Source: Pseudomonas migulae | Lineage (GTDB): Bacteria > Pseudomonadota > Gammaproteobacteria > Pseudomonadales > Pseudomonadaceae | Reading direction: 5' to 3' | NCBI RefSeq assembly: GCF_024169315.1 | Contig: NZ_JALJWR010000001.1 | Location: 393,501 to 457,500, forward strand | Length of the DNA stretch: 64,000 nucleotides | In this document: piece after piece, positions 41,557-51,801 of the stretch | Numbering within the stretch: position 1 is the stretch's first letter | How the letters are laid out: every line of letters begins with the position of its first letter | The notes under the pieces: model-generated | Told to the model about the DNA's origin: nothing | What the model saw: the letters and a program-made list of their open reading frames with translations, nothing else | Database searches by the model: none | Made by a program: the position numbers and the translations under genes

Positions 41557-42630
41557 TCAATGCTCCCGGCTTTCGAAATCGATGCGCGGATCGACAAAGG
41601 TGTAGGTGAGATCGCCGATCAGTTTCACCACCAGCCCCAGCAGCGTGAAGATGAACAGCGTGCCGAAGACCACCGGGTAATCGCGGTTGATCGCGGCTTC
41701 GAAACTCATCAGACCCAGCCCGTCGAGGGAGAAAATCACCTCGACCAACAACGAGCCGGTGAAGAAAATCCCGATGAACGCCGAAGGGAAACCGGCAATC
41801 ACCAGCAGCATGGCATTACGGAAAACATGGCCGTAGAGCACGCGGTGATTGGTCAGGCCTTTGGCTTTCGCCGTCACCACGTACTGCTTGTTGATTTCGT
41901 CGAGGAAGCTGTTTTTGGTCAACAGGGTCATGGTCGCGAAGTTGCCGATCACCAGCGCGGTCACCGGCAACGCCAGGTGCCAGAAGTAATCGAGCACCTT
42001 GCCGCCCATGCTCAGTTCATCGAAGTTGTTCGAGGTCAGCCCCCGTAGCGGGAACCAGTCGAAATAGCTGCCGCCGGCGAACACCACGATCAACAGGATC
42101 GCGAACAGAAACGCCGGGATCGCGTAGCCGACGATGATCGCCGAACTGGTCCACACGTCGAAGTGGCTGCCGTGCCGCGTGGCCTTGGCGATCCCCAGCG
42201 GGATCGACACCAGGTACATGATCAGCGTGCTCCACAACCCGAGGGAGATCGATACGGGCATTTTTTCCTTGATCAGGTCGATGACCTTGGCGTCGCGGAA
42301 GAAGCTGTCGCCGAAGTCCAGGGTGGCGTAGTTCTTGACCATGATCCACAAACGTTCCGGCGCCGATTTGTCGAAGCCGTACATGTGCTCGATTTCCTTG
42401 ACCAGCATCGGGTCCAGGCCTTGCGCGCCGCGATAGGCGGAACCGGCCACCGACACTTCGGCACCGCCGCCGGCAATGCGGCTGGTGGCGCCTTCGAAGC
42501 CTTCGAGCTTGGCGATCATCTGTTCCACCGGCCCGCCGGGGGCGGCCTGGATGATCACGAAGTTGATCAGCAAGATGCCGAACAAGGTCGGGATGATCAG
42601 CAGCAGTCGCCGAAAAATATATGCCAGCAT
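41557..42630 (-). CDS. nppB: ABC transporter permease (NppB/YejB)
   Basis: A 357-residue permease starting [34 protein letters not shown], the DppB/OppB/YejB pattern. The EAA-loop is [22 protein letters not shown]. YejB members carry the insert after the first segment seen here. It begins 3 bp after the stop of the second binding-protein gene. Together with NppC it forms the inner-membrane pore. Confidence 0.93.
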   Translation of the reverse strand: MLAYIFRRLLLIIPTLFGILLINFVIIQAAPGGPVEQMIAKLEGFEGATSRIAGGGAEVSVAGSAYRGAQGLDPMLVKEIEHMYGFDKSAPERLWIMVKNYATLDFGDSFFRDAKVIDLIKEKMPVSISLGLWSTLIMYLVSIPLGIAKATRHGSHFDVWTSSAIIVGYAIPAFLFAILLIVVFAGGSYFDWFPLRGLTSNNFDELSMGGKVLDYFWHLALPVTALVIGNFATMTLLTKNSFLDEINKQYVVTAKAKGLTNHRVLYGHVFRNAMLLVIAGFPSAFIGIFFTGSLLVEVIFSLDGLGLMSFEAAINRDYPVVFGTLFIFTLLGLVVKLIGDLTYTFVDPRIDFESREH

Positions 42631-42633
42631 CTG

Positions 42634-44475
42634 TTACTCCGTGCCCGCAGGGTCGGCTTGCAGTTTGGTTTCGACTTCTATCGCCGGTGTCACGTTTGGC
42701 TTGATCCACCAGGTGGTCGTGCCGATGTCGTACCGGGGCGATGTTTTCGGATGGCCGATGTGGTTCCAGTAAGCCACGCGCCAGGTCTTGATGTGCCAGT
42801 TGGGGATCACGTAATAGCCCCATTGCAGCACGCGGTCCAGCGCGCGGGCGTGGGCCACCAGACTTTTGCGCGACTCAGCGTTGATCAATTGCTCGACCAG
42901 CTGGTCCACCACCGGGTCTTTCAAACCCATGGAGTTGCGGCTGCCGGGTTTGTCGGCGGCGGCAGACATCCAGAATTCACGCTGTTCATTACCCGGCGAG
43001 TTGGATTGCGGGAAGCTGCCGACGATCATGTCGAAATCCCGTGAGCGCACGCGGTTGATGTACTGCGAGACGTCGACCCGACGGATCACCAGGTCAATGC
43101 CCAGATCGCTGAGGTTGCGCTTGAACGGCAGCAGCACCCGTTCGAATTCGGTCTGGGCCAGCAGGAATTCGATGGTCACCGGCTTGCCGTTGGCGTCGAC
43201 CATTTTGTCGTCGACGATCCGCCAGCCGGCCTCTTGCAGCAGTTGATAGGCCTTGCGCTGCTGCGTGCGGATCATGCCGCTGGCGTCGGTCACCGGGTTC
43301 TGGAAAGCCTCCGTGAACACTTGCTCAGGGATCTTGCCGCGGAACGGGTCGAGAATGGCCAGCTGATCGGCATCGGGTAAGCCAGTGGCGGCCATTTCCG
43401 AGTTTTCGAAGTAACTGCGAGTGCGCACATAGGCGCCGTTGAACAGTTGCTTGTTGGTCCATTCGAAGTCCAGCAGCAACGTCAGCGCCTGGCGCACGCG
43501 CACGTCCTGGAACACCGGGCGGCGCAGGTTGAACACAAAACCCTGCATGCCGGTCGGGTTGCCGTTGGGGATCTGTTCCTTGTTCAGCCGACCTTCGGTG
43601 ACCGCCGGGATGTTGTAGGCGTTGGCCCAGTTCTTCGCGCTCATTTCCAGCCAGAAATCGAACTGACCGGCCTTGAGCGCTTCCAGGGCCACGGTGTTGT
43701 CACGGTAATAATCGGTGGTCATCACGTCGAAGTTGTAGAACCCGCGGTTGGCCGGCAGGTCCTTGCCCCAGTAATCCTTGACCCGCTCGTAGCGAATCGA
43801 GCGCCCGGCCTTCACCTCGCTGACCTTGTAAGGACCGCTGCCCAACGGAATTTCCAGGTTGCCCTTGTTGAAATCCCGGGTCGCCCACCAGTGTTTGGGC
43901 AGTACCGGCAACTGGCCGAGGATCAGCGGCAGTTCGCGGTTGTTGTTGTGCTTGAATTTGAAAAGCACGGTGAGCGGGTCTTCGGCGACCACTTCGGCGA
44001 CGTCGTTGTAGTAGCCGCGATACAGCGGCGCACCGTCCTTGATCAGGGTCTGGAAGCTGAACACCACATCTTCGGCACGAATCGGGTGACCGTCGTGGAA
44101 GCGCGCTTCGGGGCGCAGGTAGAAACGCACCCAGCTGTTGTCCGGGGCCTTTTCGATTTTGCCGGCGACCAGGCCGTATTCGGTGAACGGTTCATCCAGG
44201 CCCTGTTTGGCCAGGGTGTCGTAGATCAGTTCGATGTCGCCGGCGGACACGCCTTTGCTGATGAACGGGTTGAGGCTGTCGAAGCCACCGAATCCGGCCT
44301 GACGAAAGATCCCGCCCTTGGGCGCATCCGGGTTCACGTAGTCGAAATGCTTGAAGTCGGCCGGGTATTTCGGCGGCTCGTTATACAAGGTCAGGGCGTG
44401 TTGCGGGGCGGCGCAAGCCAGCCCGGCGAACAACAGGCCGCTGGCCTGCAGGAGCAGGGCACGTACGGGTTTCAT
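42634..44475 (-). CDS. nppA2: Peptide-binding protein NppA2 (YejA-like)
   Basis: A 613-residue periplasmic binding protein of SBP family 5. A signal peptide (ASGLLFAGLACA) precedes APQHALTLYNEPPKYPADFKHFDYVNPDAPKGG, the YejA opening. ATG 44475 has GGAGAAAG upstream and overlaps the stop of the preceding gene by four bases (ATGA); the longer frame to 44613 is not needed. It is a paralogue of the next gene in line upstream. Two binding proteins with one transporter fit NppA1/NppA2 of P. aeruginosa, used for nucleosyl-peptide antibiotics; peptide nutrition is the likely natural role. Confidence 0.9.
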   Translation of the reverse strand: MKPVRALLLQASGLLFAGLACAAPQHALTLYNEPPKYPADFKHFDYVNPDAPKGGIFRQAGFGGFDSLNPFISKGVSAGDIELIYDTLAKQGLDEPFTEYGLVAGKIEKAPDNSWVRFYLRPEARFHDGHPIRAEDVVFSFQTLIKDGAPLYRGYYNDVAEVVAEDPLTVLFKFKHNNNRELPLILGQLPVLPKHWWATRDFNKGNLEIPLGSGPYKVSEVKAGRSIRYERVKDYWGKDLPANRGFYNFDVMTTDYYRDNTVALEALKAGQFDFWLEMSAKNWANAYNIPAVTEGRLNKEQIPNGNPTGMQGFVFNLRRPVFQDVRVRQALTLLLDFEWTNKQLFNGAYVRTRSYFENSEMAATGLPDADQLAILDPFRGKIPEQVFTEAFQNPVTDASGMIRTQQRKAYQLLQEAGWRIVDDKMVDANGKPVTIEFLLAQTEFERVLLPFKRNLSDLGIDLVIRRVDVSQYINRVRSRDFDMIVGSFPQSNSPGNEQREFWMSAAADKPGSRNSMGLKDPVVDQLVEQLINAESRKSLVAHARALDRVLQWGYYVIPNWHIKTWRVAYWNHIGHPKTSPRYDIGTTTWWIKPNVTPAIEVETKLQADPAGTE

Positions 44476-46304
44476 CGATCTTTCTCCGAAGACTTCAGCC
44501 ACCACGCGCTCAGGCCCAGGGTGTAAGGCGGCGTGGTGACAAAGGCGAACCGGTTGCGGTAAGCCAGGCGGTGATAATTGAGGTACCAGTTGGGAATGAT
44601 GTAGTGCTGCCACAACAGCACGCGGTCCAGGGCTTTGCCGGCGGCCACCTGTTCATCGCGGGTCTGGGCGGCGAGCAATTGTTCAAGTAAATGATCGACC
44701 ACCGGGTTGGCGATGCCCGCGTAATTCTTGCTGCCCTTGACCCCGACCTGGCTGGAATGGAAATACTGCCATTGCTCAAGGCCAGGGCTGAGGGTCTGGT
44801 TGAGGGTCATCAGGATCATGTCGAAATCGAACTGGTCGAGGCGCTGTTTGTACTGGGCGCGGTCTACCGTGCGCAGCCGGGCGTCGATGCCGATACTGGC
44901 GAGGTTCTCGACATAAGGCTGGAGGATGCGTTCCAGGTTCGGGTTGACCAGCAGGATTTCCAGGCGCAGCGATTGTCCGGCCGCGTTCTGTACGTGTTGG
45001 CCGTCGAGCTTCCAGCCGGCTTCGGCGAGCAGGCTCAGGGCCTTGCGCATGGTTTCCCTTGGAATGCCGCGCCCTTGGGTCTGCGGCAGGCTGAACGGCT
45101 CTGTAAGCAGCTTGGCGGGCAATTGCTCGCGGTAGGGCTTGAGTATCAGCCATTCATGCCCGACCGGAAGACCGGTGGCCGAGAACTCGCTGTTGGGGTA
45201 ATAACTCATGGCGCGTTTGTAGGCGCCGCTGAACAGCGTGCGATTGGTCCACTCGAAGTCGAACATCAACCCCAGCGCTTCACGGACCCTGGCGTCGGAG
45301 TAGGCCGGTCGCCGGGTGTTCATGAACAGGCCCTGGCTCTGGGTCGGGATCTGATGCGGGATTTGCGCCTTGATGACGTCGCCCCGTCGCACGGCCGGGA
45401 AGTTGTAACCGTTTTGCCAGTTCTTCGCCTGATGCTCGATATAGATATCGAACTCGCCGGCCTTGAAGGCTTCGAACGCGACGTCACTGTCGCGGTAGAA
45501 CTCGACTTCCATGCGGTCGACATTGTACTTGCCGCGATTGACCGGCAGGTCTTTGCCCCAGTAATCCTTGACCCGTTCGAACACGATCTGGCGCCCGGGC
45601 GTGACCGAGGTGATGCGATAGGGGCCGCTGCCCAGCGGCGGCTCGAAGGTGGTGGCCTTGAAGTCGCGACCTTTCCAGTAATGCTGCGGCAGCACCGGCA
45701 ACTCGCCCAGGCGCAGGATCAGCAGCGGATTGCCCGCGCGCTTGAAAACAAAACGAATGCGCTGCGGGTTGAGCACGTCCACCCGCAACACTTCCTGAAG
45801 ATTGGTGCGGTATTGCGGATGGCCTTCCTTGAGGAGCAATCGGTAGGAGAACGCAACGTCGTACGCGGTGATCGGCGTGCCATCGTGAAATCGTGCTTCG
45901 GGGCGCAGGTTGAACACCACCCAGCTGCGGTCTTCGCTGTATTCCACCGATTGGGCGATCAAGCCATAACTGGACGTCGGCTCGTCGCCGGACGGTGCGT
46001 ATTGGCCTGTGCCGACCATCAGCGGTTCGTTCAGCTCATTGATGCCGTATTGCAGGAAATTCGCGGTGGAGACCGGGCTCGAGCCCTTGAATGTGTACGG
46101 GTTGAGCGTATCGAAGGTGCCAAACGCCATCACCCGCAACGTACCGCCCTTGGGCGCTTGCGGGTTGACCCAGTCGAAGTGGGTAAATCTGGCCGGGTAC
46201 TTGAGTGTGCCGAACTGCGCATAACCATGGCTTTCGCTGATCGTCGCGCTTGCGGGGGAGCTCAAGGCCAGGCTGATCAGGAACAGGAGGAGGGGACGCT
46301 TCAA
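44472..46304 (-). CDS. nppA1: Peptide-binding protein NppA1 (YejA-like)
   Basis: A 610-residue SBP family 5 protein with a signal peptide (LLLFLISLALSSPASA) and YAQFGTLKYPARFTHFDWVNPQAPKGGTLRV. It is similar along its length to NppA2 (shared FERVKDYWGKDLPVNRGKYN-type stretch, RPEARFHDGTPI, FDFEWTNRTLF). It is the first gene of the five-gene operon A1-A2-B-C-D; no regulator is adjacent. Names follow P. aeruginosa npp by order and are inferred. Confidence 0.9.
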   Translation of the reverse strand: MKRPLLLFLISLALSSPASATISESHGYAQFGTLKYPARFTHFDWVNPQAPKGGTLRVMAFGTFDTLNPYTFKGSSPVSTANFLQYGINELNEPLMVGTGQYAPSGDEPTSSYGLIAQSVEYSEDRSWVVFNLRPEARFHDGTPITAYDVAFSYRLLLKEGHPQYRTNLQEVLRVDVLNPQRIRFVFKRAGNPLLILRLGELPVLPQHYWKGRDFKATTFEPPLGSGPYRITSVTPGRQIVFERVKDYWGKDLPVNRGKYNVDRMEVEFYRDSDVAFEAFKAGEFDIYIEHQAKNWQNGYNFPAVRRGDVIKAQIPHQIPTQSQGLFMNTRRPAYSDARVREALGLMFDFEWTNRTLFSGAYKRAMSYYPNSEFSATGLPVGHEWLILKPYREQLPAKLLTEPFSLPQTQGRGIPRETMRKALSLLAEAGWKLDGQHVQNAAGQSLRLEILLVNPNLERILQPYVENLASIGIDARLRTVDRAQYKQRLDQFDFDMILMTLNQTLSPGLEQWQYFHSSQVGVKGSKNYAGIANPVVDHLLEQLLAAQTRDEQVAAGKALDRVLLWQHYIIPNWYLNYHRLAYRNRFAFVTTPPYTLGLSAWWLKSSEKDR

Positions 46305-46430
46305 GTCAGAGATCCGATCCAGGCGGCTTGGGCTTTGTGGGCCGTACAGTAACAGCTTGTATGGACAGGAAAAAGATGGGGATTTAATGCAGGGTTAATT
46401 GCAAATGCGACAGGGCTGAAAACGCGAACC

Positions 46431-46460
46431 TGTGGCGAGGGGGCAAGCCCCCTCGTCACA
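46431..46460. repeat. Short inverted repeat related to family A
   Basis: TGTGGCGAGGGGGCAAGCCC continues to CCCTCGTCACA, a 30-bp near-perfect palindrome made of the family A end sequence and its inverse without the middle. Confidence 0.65.
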
Positions 46461-46481
46461 AAAAGTTCTCAACCATCAAGC

Positions 46482-46508
46482 AAAAAAAAGCCCCTGAAGT
46501 CAGGGGCT
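46482..46508 (-). terminator. Rho-independent terminator of mltD
   Basis: AGCCCCTG-AAGT-CAGGGGCT, 8-bp stem, with eight A residues on the plus strand that give a U tract on the minus strand. Confidence 0.9.
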
Positions 46509-46513
46509 CTTTA

Positions 46514-47956
46514 TTAGTGTGGCGAAGCAACCGTCAGCATCTGCCCCGGCTTCAGCGCTTGGCCGACACGCGGATTCCAGCGTTTGAGGTGTTGCATTTC
46601 AACGTTGAAACGCTTGGCCACGATGTACAGCGAATCACCTTGCTGGACCTTGTATTGGGTCTGCGGCTTTTTGCTCTTCGTCTTGGCATTGGCTGCCACG
46701 ACGGTGTTGATGCGTCCGTCGCTGCGCTTGGCCTTGTCCTGCATCACCAGCGTCTGGCCAACCTTCAAGTCCTTGCCGGTCAGCTTGTTCCAGCGTTGCA
46801 GGTCCTTGACCTCGACCTTGTTGGCCTTGGCGATGGTGCCGAGGTTGTCGCCACGTTTAACCCGGTAGGCGCGTTTCAAGGTGGCCAGCTGGGCATCGTC
46901 TACCCCTTCGAAAACCGGTTTGAGCGGCTTCTTGCTGATCAATTCTTCAGGACGCATGGTCGACAGGCTGGCGGTCAGCAGCTGCGCCTTGGACGTCGGC
47001 ACCAGCAAATGCTGAGGACCGTCGATGGTCGTGCGCTGCTTGAAGGCCGGGTTGAGCTGGAACAGTTCGTCTTCGTCAATATTGGCCACCGCAGCGACCT
47101 TGGACAGGTCCATGCGCTGGTTGATTTCGACGACCTGGAAGTACGGTTCGTTGGCGATCGGGTTGAGGTTCACGCCGTAGGCTTCCGGCGCCAGCACCAC
47201 TTGCGACAAGGCCAGCAGCTTCGGCACATAGGCCTGGGTTTCGGCCGGCAGCGGCAGGTTCCAGTAATCGGTGGGCAGGCCGAGCCTTTCGTTGCGCTCG
47301 ATGGCCCGGCTGACCGTACCTTCACCGGCGTTGTAGGCCGCCAGGGCCAGCAGCCAGTCGCCGTTGAACATGTCGTGCAGGCGGGTCAGGTAATCCATGG
47401 CCGCGGTGGTCGAGGCGGTGATATCGCGACGGCCATCATAGAAACGGGTCTGACGCAGGTTGAAGTAACGCCCGGTGGACGGAATGAATTGCCACAAGCC
47501 CACCGCATCGGCCCGGGAATAGGCCATCGGGTTGTAGGCGCTTTCAATCACTGGCAGCAGCGCCAGCTCCAGCGGCATGTTGCGTTCTTCAAGGCGTTCG
47601 ACGATGTAATGGATGTACAGGCTGCCGCGTTCGCCAGCGTTTTCGAGGAAAGAAGGATTGCTGGCGAACCACAGGCGCTGTTGTTCGATGCGCGGGTTGA
47701 CGCCCAGGCCTTCCTGCAGCTGGAAGCCCTGGCGCATGCGCTCCCAGACGTCCTGTGGAATTTGCGGGGTCGGCTTTTCGCTGAGCCAGATAGGCTTCTG
47801 TTTGGCTCGAGCGGCGATATTGGGAGTGTGGGCCGCGTCGGTCTGCGGCACATGGCTGGAACAGCCCGCCAATGTGGCGGACACAGCCACCGCTATGGCT
47901 TGAGCCAAGCGGGTCAATGCGTCTGAATTGATGGCTTTACGAATAGATGACGACAT
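46514..47956 (-). CDS. mltD: Membrane-bound lytic murein transglycosylase D
   Basis: A 480-residue lipoprotein that cuts peptidoglycan glycan strands. The lipobox is ATLAGCSS. The SLT domain has the catalytic glutamate in LPVIESAYNPMAYS, then AVGLWQFIPSTGRYF and ALAAYNAGEGTV. Two LysM repeats bind glycan at the C-terminus (YRVKRGDNLGTIAKANKV and YKVQQGDSLYIVAKRFNV). ATG 47956 is used; a second in-frame ATG lies eight codons upstream. It is divergent from nothing close; gloB follows upstream on the same strand. Confidence 0.95.
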   Translation of the reverse strand: MSSSIRKAINSDALTRLAQAIAVAVSATLAGCSSHVPQTDAAHTPNIAARAKQKPIWLSEKPTPQIPQDVWERMRQGFQLQEGLGVNPRIEQQRLWFASNPSFLENAGERGSLYIHYIVERLEERNMPLELALLPVIESAYNPMAYSRADAVGLWQFIPSTGRYFNLRQTRFYDGRRDITASTTAAMDYLTRLHDMFNGDWLLALAAYNAGEGTVSRAIERNERLGLPTDYWNLPLPAETQAYVPKLLALSQVVLAPEAYGVNLNPIANEPYFQVVEINQRMDLSKVAAVANIDEDELFQLNPAFKQRTTIDGPQHLLVPTSKAQLLTASLSTMRPEELISKKPLKPVFEGVDDAQLATLKRAYRVKRGDNLGTIAKANKVEVKDLQRWNKLTGKDLKVGQTLVMQDKAKRSDGRINTVVAANAKTKSKKPQTQYKVQQGDSLYIVAKRFNVEMQHLKRWNPRVGQALKPGQMLTVASPH

Positions 47957-48055
47957 TGGCTGGAAGTAAGTTCCGGGCAAAAATGTCGGGCGATTCTAGA
48001 AAGCGCACCCCCTGCGGTCAACCATTCAGATTTTTCGTTCCAACGGCAAAGCGGT

Positions 48056-48823
48056 TTAGAACGTATCTTTCCAAGCACGCAAGGCAGCAAAAACCGCACT
48101 GGGAGCCCGGTTATGGACGCCGTTCCGTTCGTCCACTTTTTCTTTAACGGATGTTTCGCCGGTGCGCAAAAACGGGTTTGTCTGCTTTTCAAGGCCCAGC
48201 GTAGAGGGCAGCGTGATGATTCCGGCTTCCCGTTGTTCGGTGACTTTGGCCAGGCGTTCGGCGGTGTGTGGGTTGCCGGGTTCGACCGCTGCGGCGAAGC
48301 GCAGATTGCTCAAGGTGTATTCATGGGCGCAATAGACCCGCGTATCCTCGGGAAGAGAGGCGAGGCGCGTCAGCGACGTGTGCATTTGCTCGGGCGTACC
48401 TTCGAACAGGCGCCCGCAACCGGCGGCGAACAGGGTGTCACCGCAAAACAGCGTTCCCAAGTGGTAGAAGGCGATGTGCCCCAGGGTATGGCCCGGAACT
48501 TCGATTACATCGAAGTCCCAACCCAGCACGTTGATGCGATCGTTATCCTTGAGCGCGACTTCCCGCGCCGGGATGGTTTCGCTGGCCGGTCCGTAGACCT
48601 TCGCGTCTGTCGCTTTTTTCAGTTGTTCGACGCCGCCGACATGGTCGTGATGATGGTGAGTGATCAGAATGTCACTCAGCACCCAGCCCGGATGGGCGGC
48701 AAGCCAAGCCTGCACCGGCGCGGCATCGCCCGGATCGACCACGGCGCAGCGCCGGGTTTCGGGGTCTTGTAACAACCAGATGTAGTTGTCGGTGAAGGCG
48801 GGCAGGGCTGTGATCTGTATCAT
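48056..48823 (-). CDS. gloB: Hydroxyacylglutathione hydrolase (glyoxalase II)
   Basis: A 255-residue metallo-beta-lactamase-fold enzyme that hydrolyses S-lactoylglutathione to lactate and glutathione, finishing methylglyoxal detoxification. The metal motif [10 protein letters not shown], then [25 protein letters not shown] and the C-terminal region YTLSNLRFA are as in GloB. ATG 48823 gives the standard start [18 protein letters not shown]. It is divergent from the methyltransferase gene, with 65 bp between, an arrangement shared with P. aeruginosa. Confidence 0.96.
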   Translation of the reverse strand: MIQITALPAFTDNYIWLLQDPETRRCAVVDPGDAAPVQAWLAAHPGWVLSDILITHHHHDHVGGVEQLKKATDAKVYGPASETIPAREVALKDNDRINVLGWDFDVIEVPGHTLGHIAFYHLGTLFCGDTLFAAGCGRLFEGTPEQMHTSLTRLASLPEDTRVYCAHEYTLSNLRFAAAVEPGNPHTAERLAKVTEQREAGIITLPSTLGLEKQTNPFLRTGETSVKEKVDERNGVHNRAPSAVFAALRAWKDTF

Positions 48824-48888
48824 CGTCGGATTCGCCAAGCTGAAAACAATGGCGCATCTTAGAACTTCCTGGCGCGTTGGAGAATGCA

Positions 48889-49647
48889 ATGACCGATAAA
48901 GCGTTCGCTCAGGCTGATCCTGACTGGCTGGCCTTGATCAGCGCAGCCCGTGAATGGCTGTCCGGCCCCCTCGGACAATTTCTGCTGGACGAAGAGCGCC
49001 GCATGCTCGATGACGAGTTGGGACGCTTCTTTGGTGGCTATCTGGTGCATTACGGTCCTTCGGCCGAGACACCGCCGTCGGCACCGCAAGTCCAGCGCAA
49101 TGTGCGGCTCGGCGCGCCGTTGCCGGGTGTCGAAATCGTCTGTGAGGAACAAGCCTGGCCGTTGAGCGAGCATGCCGCCGATGTGGTGGTGCTGCAGCAT
49201 GGTCTGGATTTCTGCCTGTCTCCTCACGGTTTGCTGCGGGAAGCTGCAAGCAGCGTGCGCCCCGGCGGGCATTTGCTGATTGTCGGAATCAACCCCTGGA
49301 GCACCTGGGGTTTGCGTCACGTGTTCGCCCATGACGCCTTGCGCAAGGCCCGTTGCATTTCTCCGTCACGGGTCGGTGACTGGCTGAACCTGTTGGGCTT
49401 CGCGCTGGAGAAACGCCGCTTCGGATGCTATCGTCCGCCGCTTGCGTCCCCCGCCTGGCAAGCCCGTCTGGCCGGTTGGGAGCGCAAGGCCGGTGACTGG
49501 CAATTGTCTGGCGGCGGCTTCTATTTATTGGTGGCGCGCAAGATTGTGGTGGGCCTGCGTCCGCTTCGTCAGGAACGTCGCGAACCGATGGGCAAGCTGA
49601 TTCCCTTGCCGATGGCCAAGGTCAACCGACGCAATATCGAACCGTAA
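48889..49647 (+). CDS. Class I SAM-dependent methyltransferase
   Basis: A 252-residue protein with a Methyltransf_11-like core: [45 protein letters not shown]. The first glycine motif is weakly kept ([14 protein letters not shown]), which is usual for this gloB-rnhA-linked family. The substrate is unknown. ATG 48889 has GGAGA upstream. It sits between gloB (divergent) and rnhA (91 bp downstream), and the arrangement is conserved in pseudomonads and some enterics. Confidence 0.87.
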   Translation: MTDKAFAQADPDWLALISAAREWLSGPLGQFLLDEERRMLDDELGRFFGGYLVHYGPSAETPPSAPQVQRNVRLGAPLPGVEIVCEEQAWPLSEHAADVVVLQHGLDFCLSPHGLLREAASSVRPGGHLLIVGINPWSTWGLRHVFAHDALRKARCISPSRVGDWLNLLGFALEKRRFGCYRPPLASPAWQARLAGWERKAGDWQLSGGGFYLLVARKIVVGLRPLRQERREPMGKLIPLPMAKVNRRNIEP

Positions 49648-49738
49648 TACCTGTTTTTATTCCCGGCCGGGTTTGTCCCGGCCTCGGGCATCGTCGATCG
49701 CTGATCGGCGAGCCACCGCATTTTCTGGATAGATTGGC

Positions 49739-50191
49739 ATGAGCGATAGCGTAGAACTCTTCACCGACGGCGCCTGCAAGGGCAATCCCGGTCCTGGCGG
49801 CTGGGGCGCATTGCTGGTGTGCAAGGGCGTTGAAAAAGAACTCTGGGGCGGCGAAGCCAATACCACCAACAACCGCATGGAACTGATGGGCGCGATCCGC
49901 GGGCTGGAAGAGCTCAAGCGTTCCTGCGACGTGCTGCTGGTGACCGACTCCCAGTACGTGATGAAAGGCATCAACGAGTGGATGGACAACTGGAAGAAGC
50001 GCGGCTGGAAAACGGCGGCGAAAGAGCCGGTGAAAAACGCAGACCTGTGGAAGCTGCTGGATGAACAGGTCAACCGTCACAACGTCACCTGGAAATGGGT
50101 GCGCGGGCATATTGGCCATCACGGCAACGAACGGGCCGACCAGTTGGCTAACCGTGGCGTGGATGAAGTGCGCGGGTACAAGCAGGCCTGA
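49739..50191 (+). CDS. rnhA: Ribonuclease HI
   Basis: A 150-residue enzyme that degrades the RNA strand of RNA-DNA hybrids. Catalytic residues Asp10 ([18 protein letters not shown]), Glu48 ([12 protein letters not shown]) and Asp70 (LLVTDSQYV) are present, as are the basic handle WKKRGWKT and the C-terminal [12 protein letters not shown]. Length is standard. dnaQ follows on the same strand about 650 bp on, separated by REP sequences and a DUF2388 gene; these are fused or adjacent in many bacteria. Confidence 0.98.
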   Translation: MSDSVELFTDGACKGNPGPGGWGALLVCKGVEKELWGGEANTTNNRMELMGAIRGLEELKRSCDVLLVTDSQYVMKGINEWMDNWKKRGWKTAAKEPVKNADLWKLLDEQVNRHNVTWKWVRGHIGHHGNERADQLANRGVDEVRGYKQA

Positions 50192-50209
50192 ATCGGTTTC
50201 TACCGACGC

Positions 50210-50332
50210 ACCGCGTTATCGTTCTTCGCGAGCAAGCCCGCTCCCACCTTCGATCTCGAGTGAAATCAAAATGTGGTTACACCCACAATTTAATGTGGGA
50301 GCGGGCTTGCTCGCGAAGAACGATAACGCGGT
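50210..50332. repeat. REP pair with perfect 38-bp arms
   Basis: Arms 50210-50247 and 50295-50332 are exact inverted copies (38 of 38), separated by 47 nt. Beyond the core they include CGTTATCGTTCTTCGCGAG, longer than other pairs in the window. Confidence 0.9.
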
Positions 50333-50345
50333 ATACCGTTGGAAA

Positions 50346-50648
50346 TCACAGCATCAAAATCGCGGCAGCCAGTTGTTGGTCTGAGTACTTTTCGGCTATT
50401 GCACCGCGAATCCGCTCAAATGCCGCTTCAATCCGCGCCCCGCGGATTTCCCCTTCGCTTGCCACAAACGCTGCCGCGTCATCCTTGGCGGCTAGCACGA
50501 TTTTGTCATCCTTGAATGATCCGCTGGTGCCCTTGGACGAACTCAAGGTCAGGCTCAGCGTGATATCCGTGCTGATGACAAAACTGGTGGCCTGAGCGCC
50601 CGAGCTCAACAAGCAGGTACTCAACACAAGAAGCTGTGCACTCTTCAT
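50346..50648 (-). CDS. DUF2388-family small secreted protein
   Basis: A 100-residue protein with a signal peptide (MKSAQLLVLSTCLLSSGAQA). The mature part is TSFVISTDITLSLTLSSS, then KDDKIVLAAKDDAAAFVASEGEIRGARIEAAFERIR, the DUF2388 pattern common in pseudomonads. No function is known. It is convergent with rnhA and divergent from dnaQ. Confidence 0.8.
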   Translation of the reverse strand: MKSAQLLVLSTCLLSSGAQATSFVISTDITLSLTLSSSKGTSGSFKDDKIVLAAKDDAAAFVASEGEIRGARIEAAFERIRGAIAEKYSDQQLAAAILML

Positions 50649-50837
50649 GACATTTCAAACCCTTGGGAATCAAGGGGCGCACGCTATCAAGCGGTTGTTC
50701 GCCAGGCTTTATGAACATTGCTAATGATTGTTAAAAACTGCATGAGCGTCAGTCATTTGCCTGTGTGCGCTGCAGATCCCATGAGCGTGTTAACATCGCC
50801 GCTTTTGCACGATTGACCCGTTGAGAGCTGAGCACTG

Positions 50838-51596
50838 ATGGCCACCAGATCCGTTGTACTCGATACCGAAACCACCGGCATGCCGGTGACCGACGGCCAC
50901 CGGATTATCGAAATCGGTTGTGTCGAGTTGATCGGTCGGCGCCTGACGGGCCGGCACTTTCACGTTTACCTGCAACCGGACCGCGAAAGTGATGAAGGCG
51001 CCATCGGCGTCCACGGCATCACCAACGAATTCCTGGTGGGCAAGCCGCGCTTCACTGAAGTGGCCGATGAGTTTTTCGAATTCATCAAGGGCGCGCAGCT
51101 GATCATCCATAACGCGGCGTTCGACGTTGGTTTCATCAACAACGAATTCGCCCTGATGGGTCAGCACGATCGTGCTGACATCACGCAACACTGCTCGATC
51201 CTCGACACCCTGATGATGGCCCGGGAACGTCACCCGGGGCAGCGCAACAGCCTCGACGCCTTGTGCAAACGTTATGGCGTCGACAACTCCGGCCGTGAAC
51301 TTCACGGCGCCTTGCTCGACTCCGAGATTCTCGCCGACGTTTACCTGACCATGACCGGCGGCCAGACCAGCCTGTCGCTGGCCGGTAACGCGTCCGACGG
51401 CAATGGCTCCGGCGAAGGTGCCGACAACTCCGCCACCGAAATCCGCCGCTTGCCGGCCGACCGTCAGCCGACGCGGATCATTCGTGCCAGCGAAGACGAC
51501 CTCGCCCGGCATGTGGCGCGGATGGAAGCCATCGCCAAATCTGCTGGCGCCCCGGCACTGTGGGTGCAGCTCGCCGAGGCTGAAGCTCAGGCCTGA
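50838..51596 (+). CDS. dnaQ: DNA polymerase III epsilon subunit (proofreading exonuclease)
   Basis: A 252-residue 3'-5' exonuclease of the replicative polymerase. Exo I: VVLDTETTGMP (Asp9, Glu11); Exo II: IHNAAFDVGFINNE; Exo III: NSGRELHGALLDSEILADVYL. The flexible linker and C-terminal polymerase-binding part (PADRQPTRIIRASEDDLARHV) complete it. GAGAGCTGAG lies before ATG 50838. Length matches DnaQ. Confidence 0.97.
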   Translation: MATRSVVLDTETTGMPVTDGHRIIEIGCVELIGRRLTGRHFHVYLQPDRESDEGAIGVHGITNEFLVGKPRFTEVADEFFEFIKGAQLIIHNAAFDVGFINNEFALMGQHDRADITQHCSILDTLMMARERHPGQRNSLDALCKRYGVDNSGRELHGALLDSEILADVYLTMTGGQTSLSLAGNASDGNGSGEGADNSATEIRRLPADRQPTRIIRASEDDLARHVARMEAIAKSAGAPALWVQLAEAEAQA

Positions 51597-51751
51597 AACC
51601 GTCGACGAGTTGAAAGGGCTTTTGTATCGAGTGAGCTTGCTCCCTCGCCACAGGTAATCTCACTGAGCGTTTAGGTTGCTGGCCACATGATGGTGCACTC
51701 TCTGACCTGCTTCGGGGCATTACATTCGCCACATCCGCCTCAACCCTCTAC

Positions 51752-51789
51752 CCTGAGGGTATTGGCAGGCCAAGGCCTGCCGCCTCAGG
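51752..51789 (+). promoter_or_regulatory. Leader hairpin covering the ldcA ribosome site
   Basis: CCTGAGG (51752-51758) pairs with CCTCAGG (51783-51789) around the inner stem GGCAGGCC-AA-GGCCTGCC. The only purine-rich site before ATG 51802 is AGGA at 51787-51790, mostly inside the stem. It may limit translation; there is no U tract, so it is not a terminator. Confidence 0.5.
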
Positions 51790-51801
51790 ACACTGAGCCC
51801 C

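Noticed and set aside
44691..46352. 553-codon open frame on the plus strand
   Set aside because: Lies opposite the nppA1 gene, whose signal peptide and SBP family 5 sequence are unambiguous.
50210..50332. Possible CRISPR-like repeats
   Set aside because: The repeats are REP pairs scattered singly between genes, not arrays with regular spacers, and no cas genes are present.
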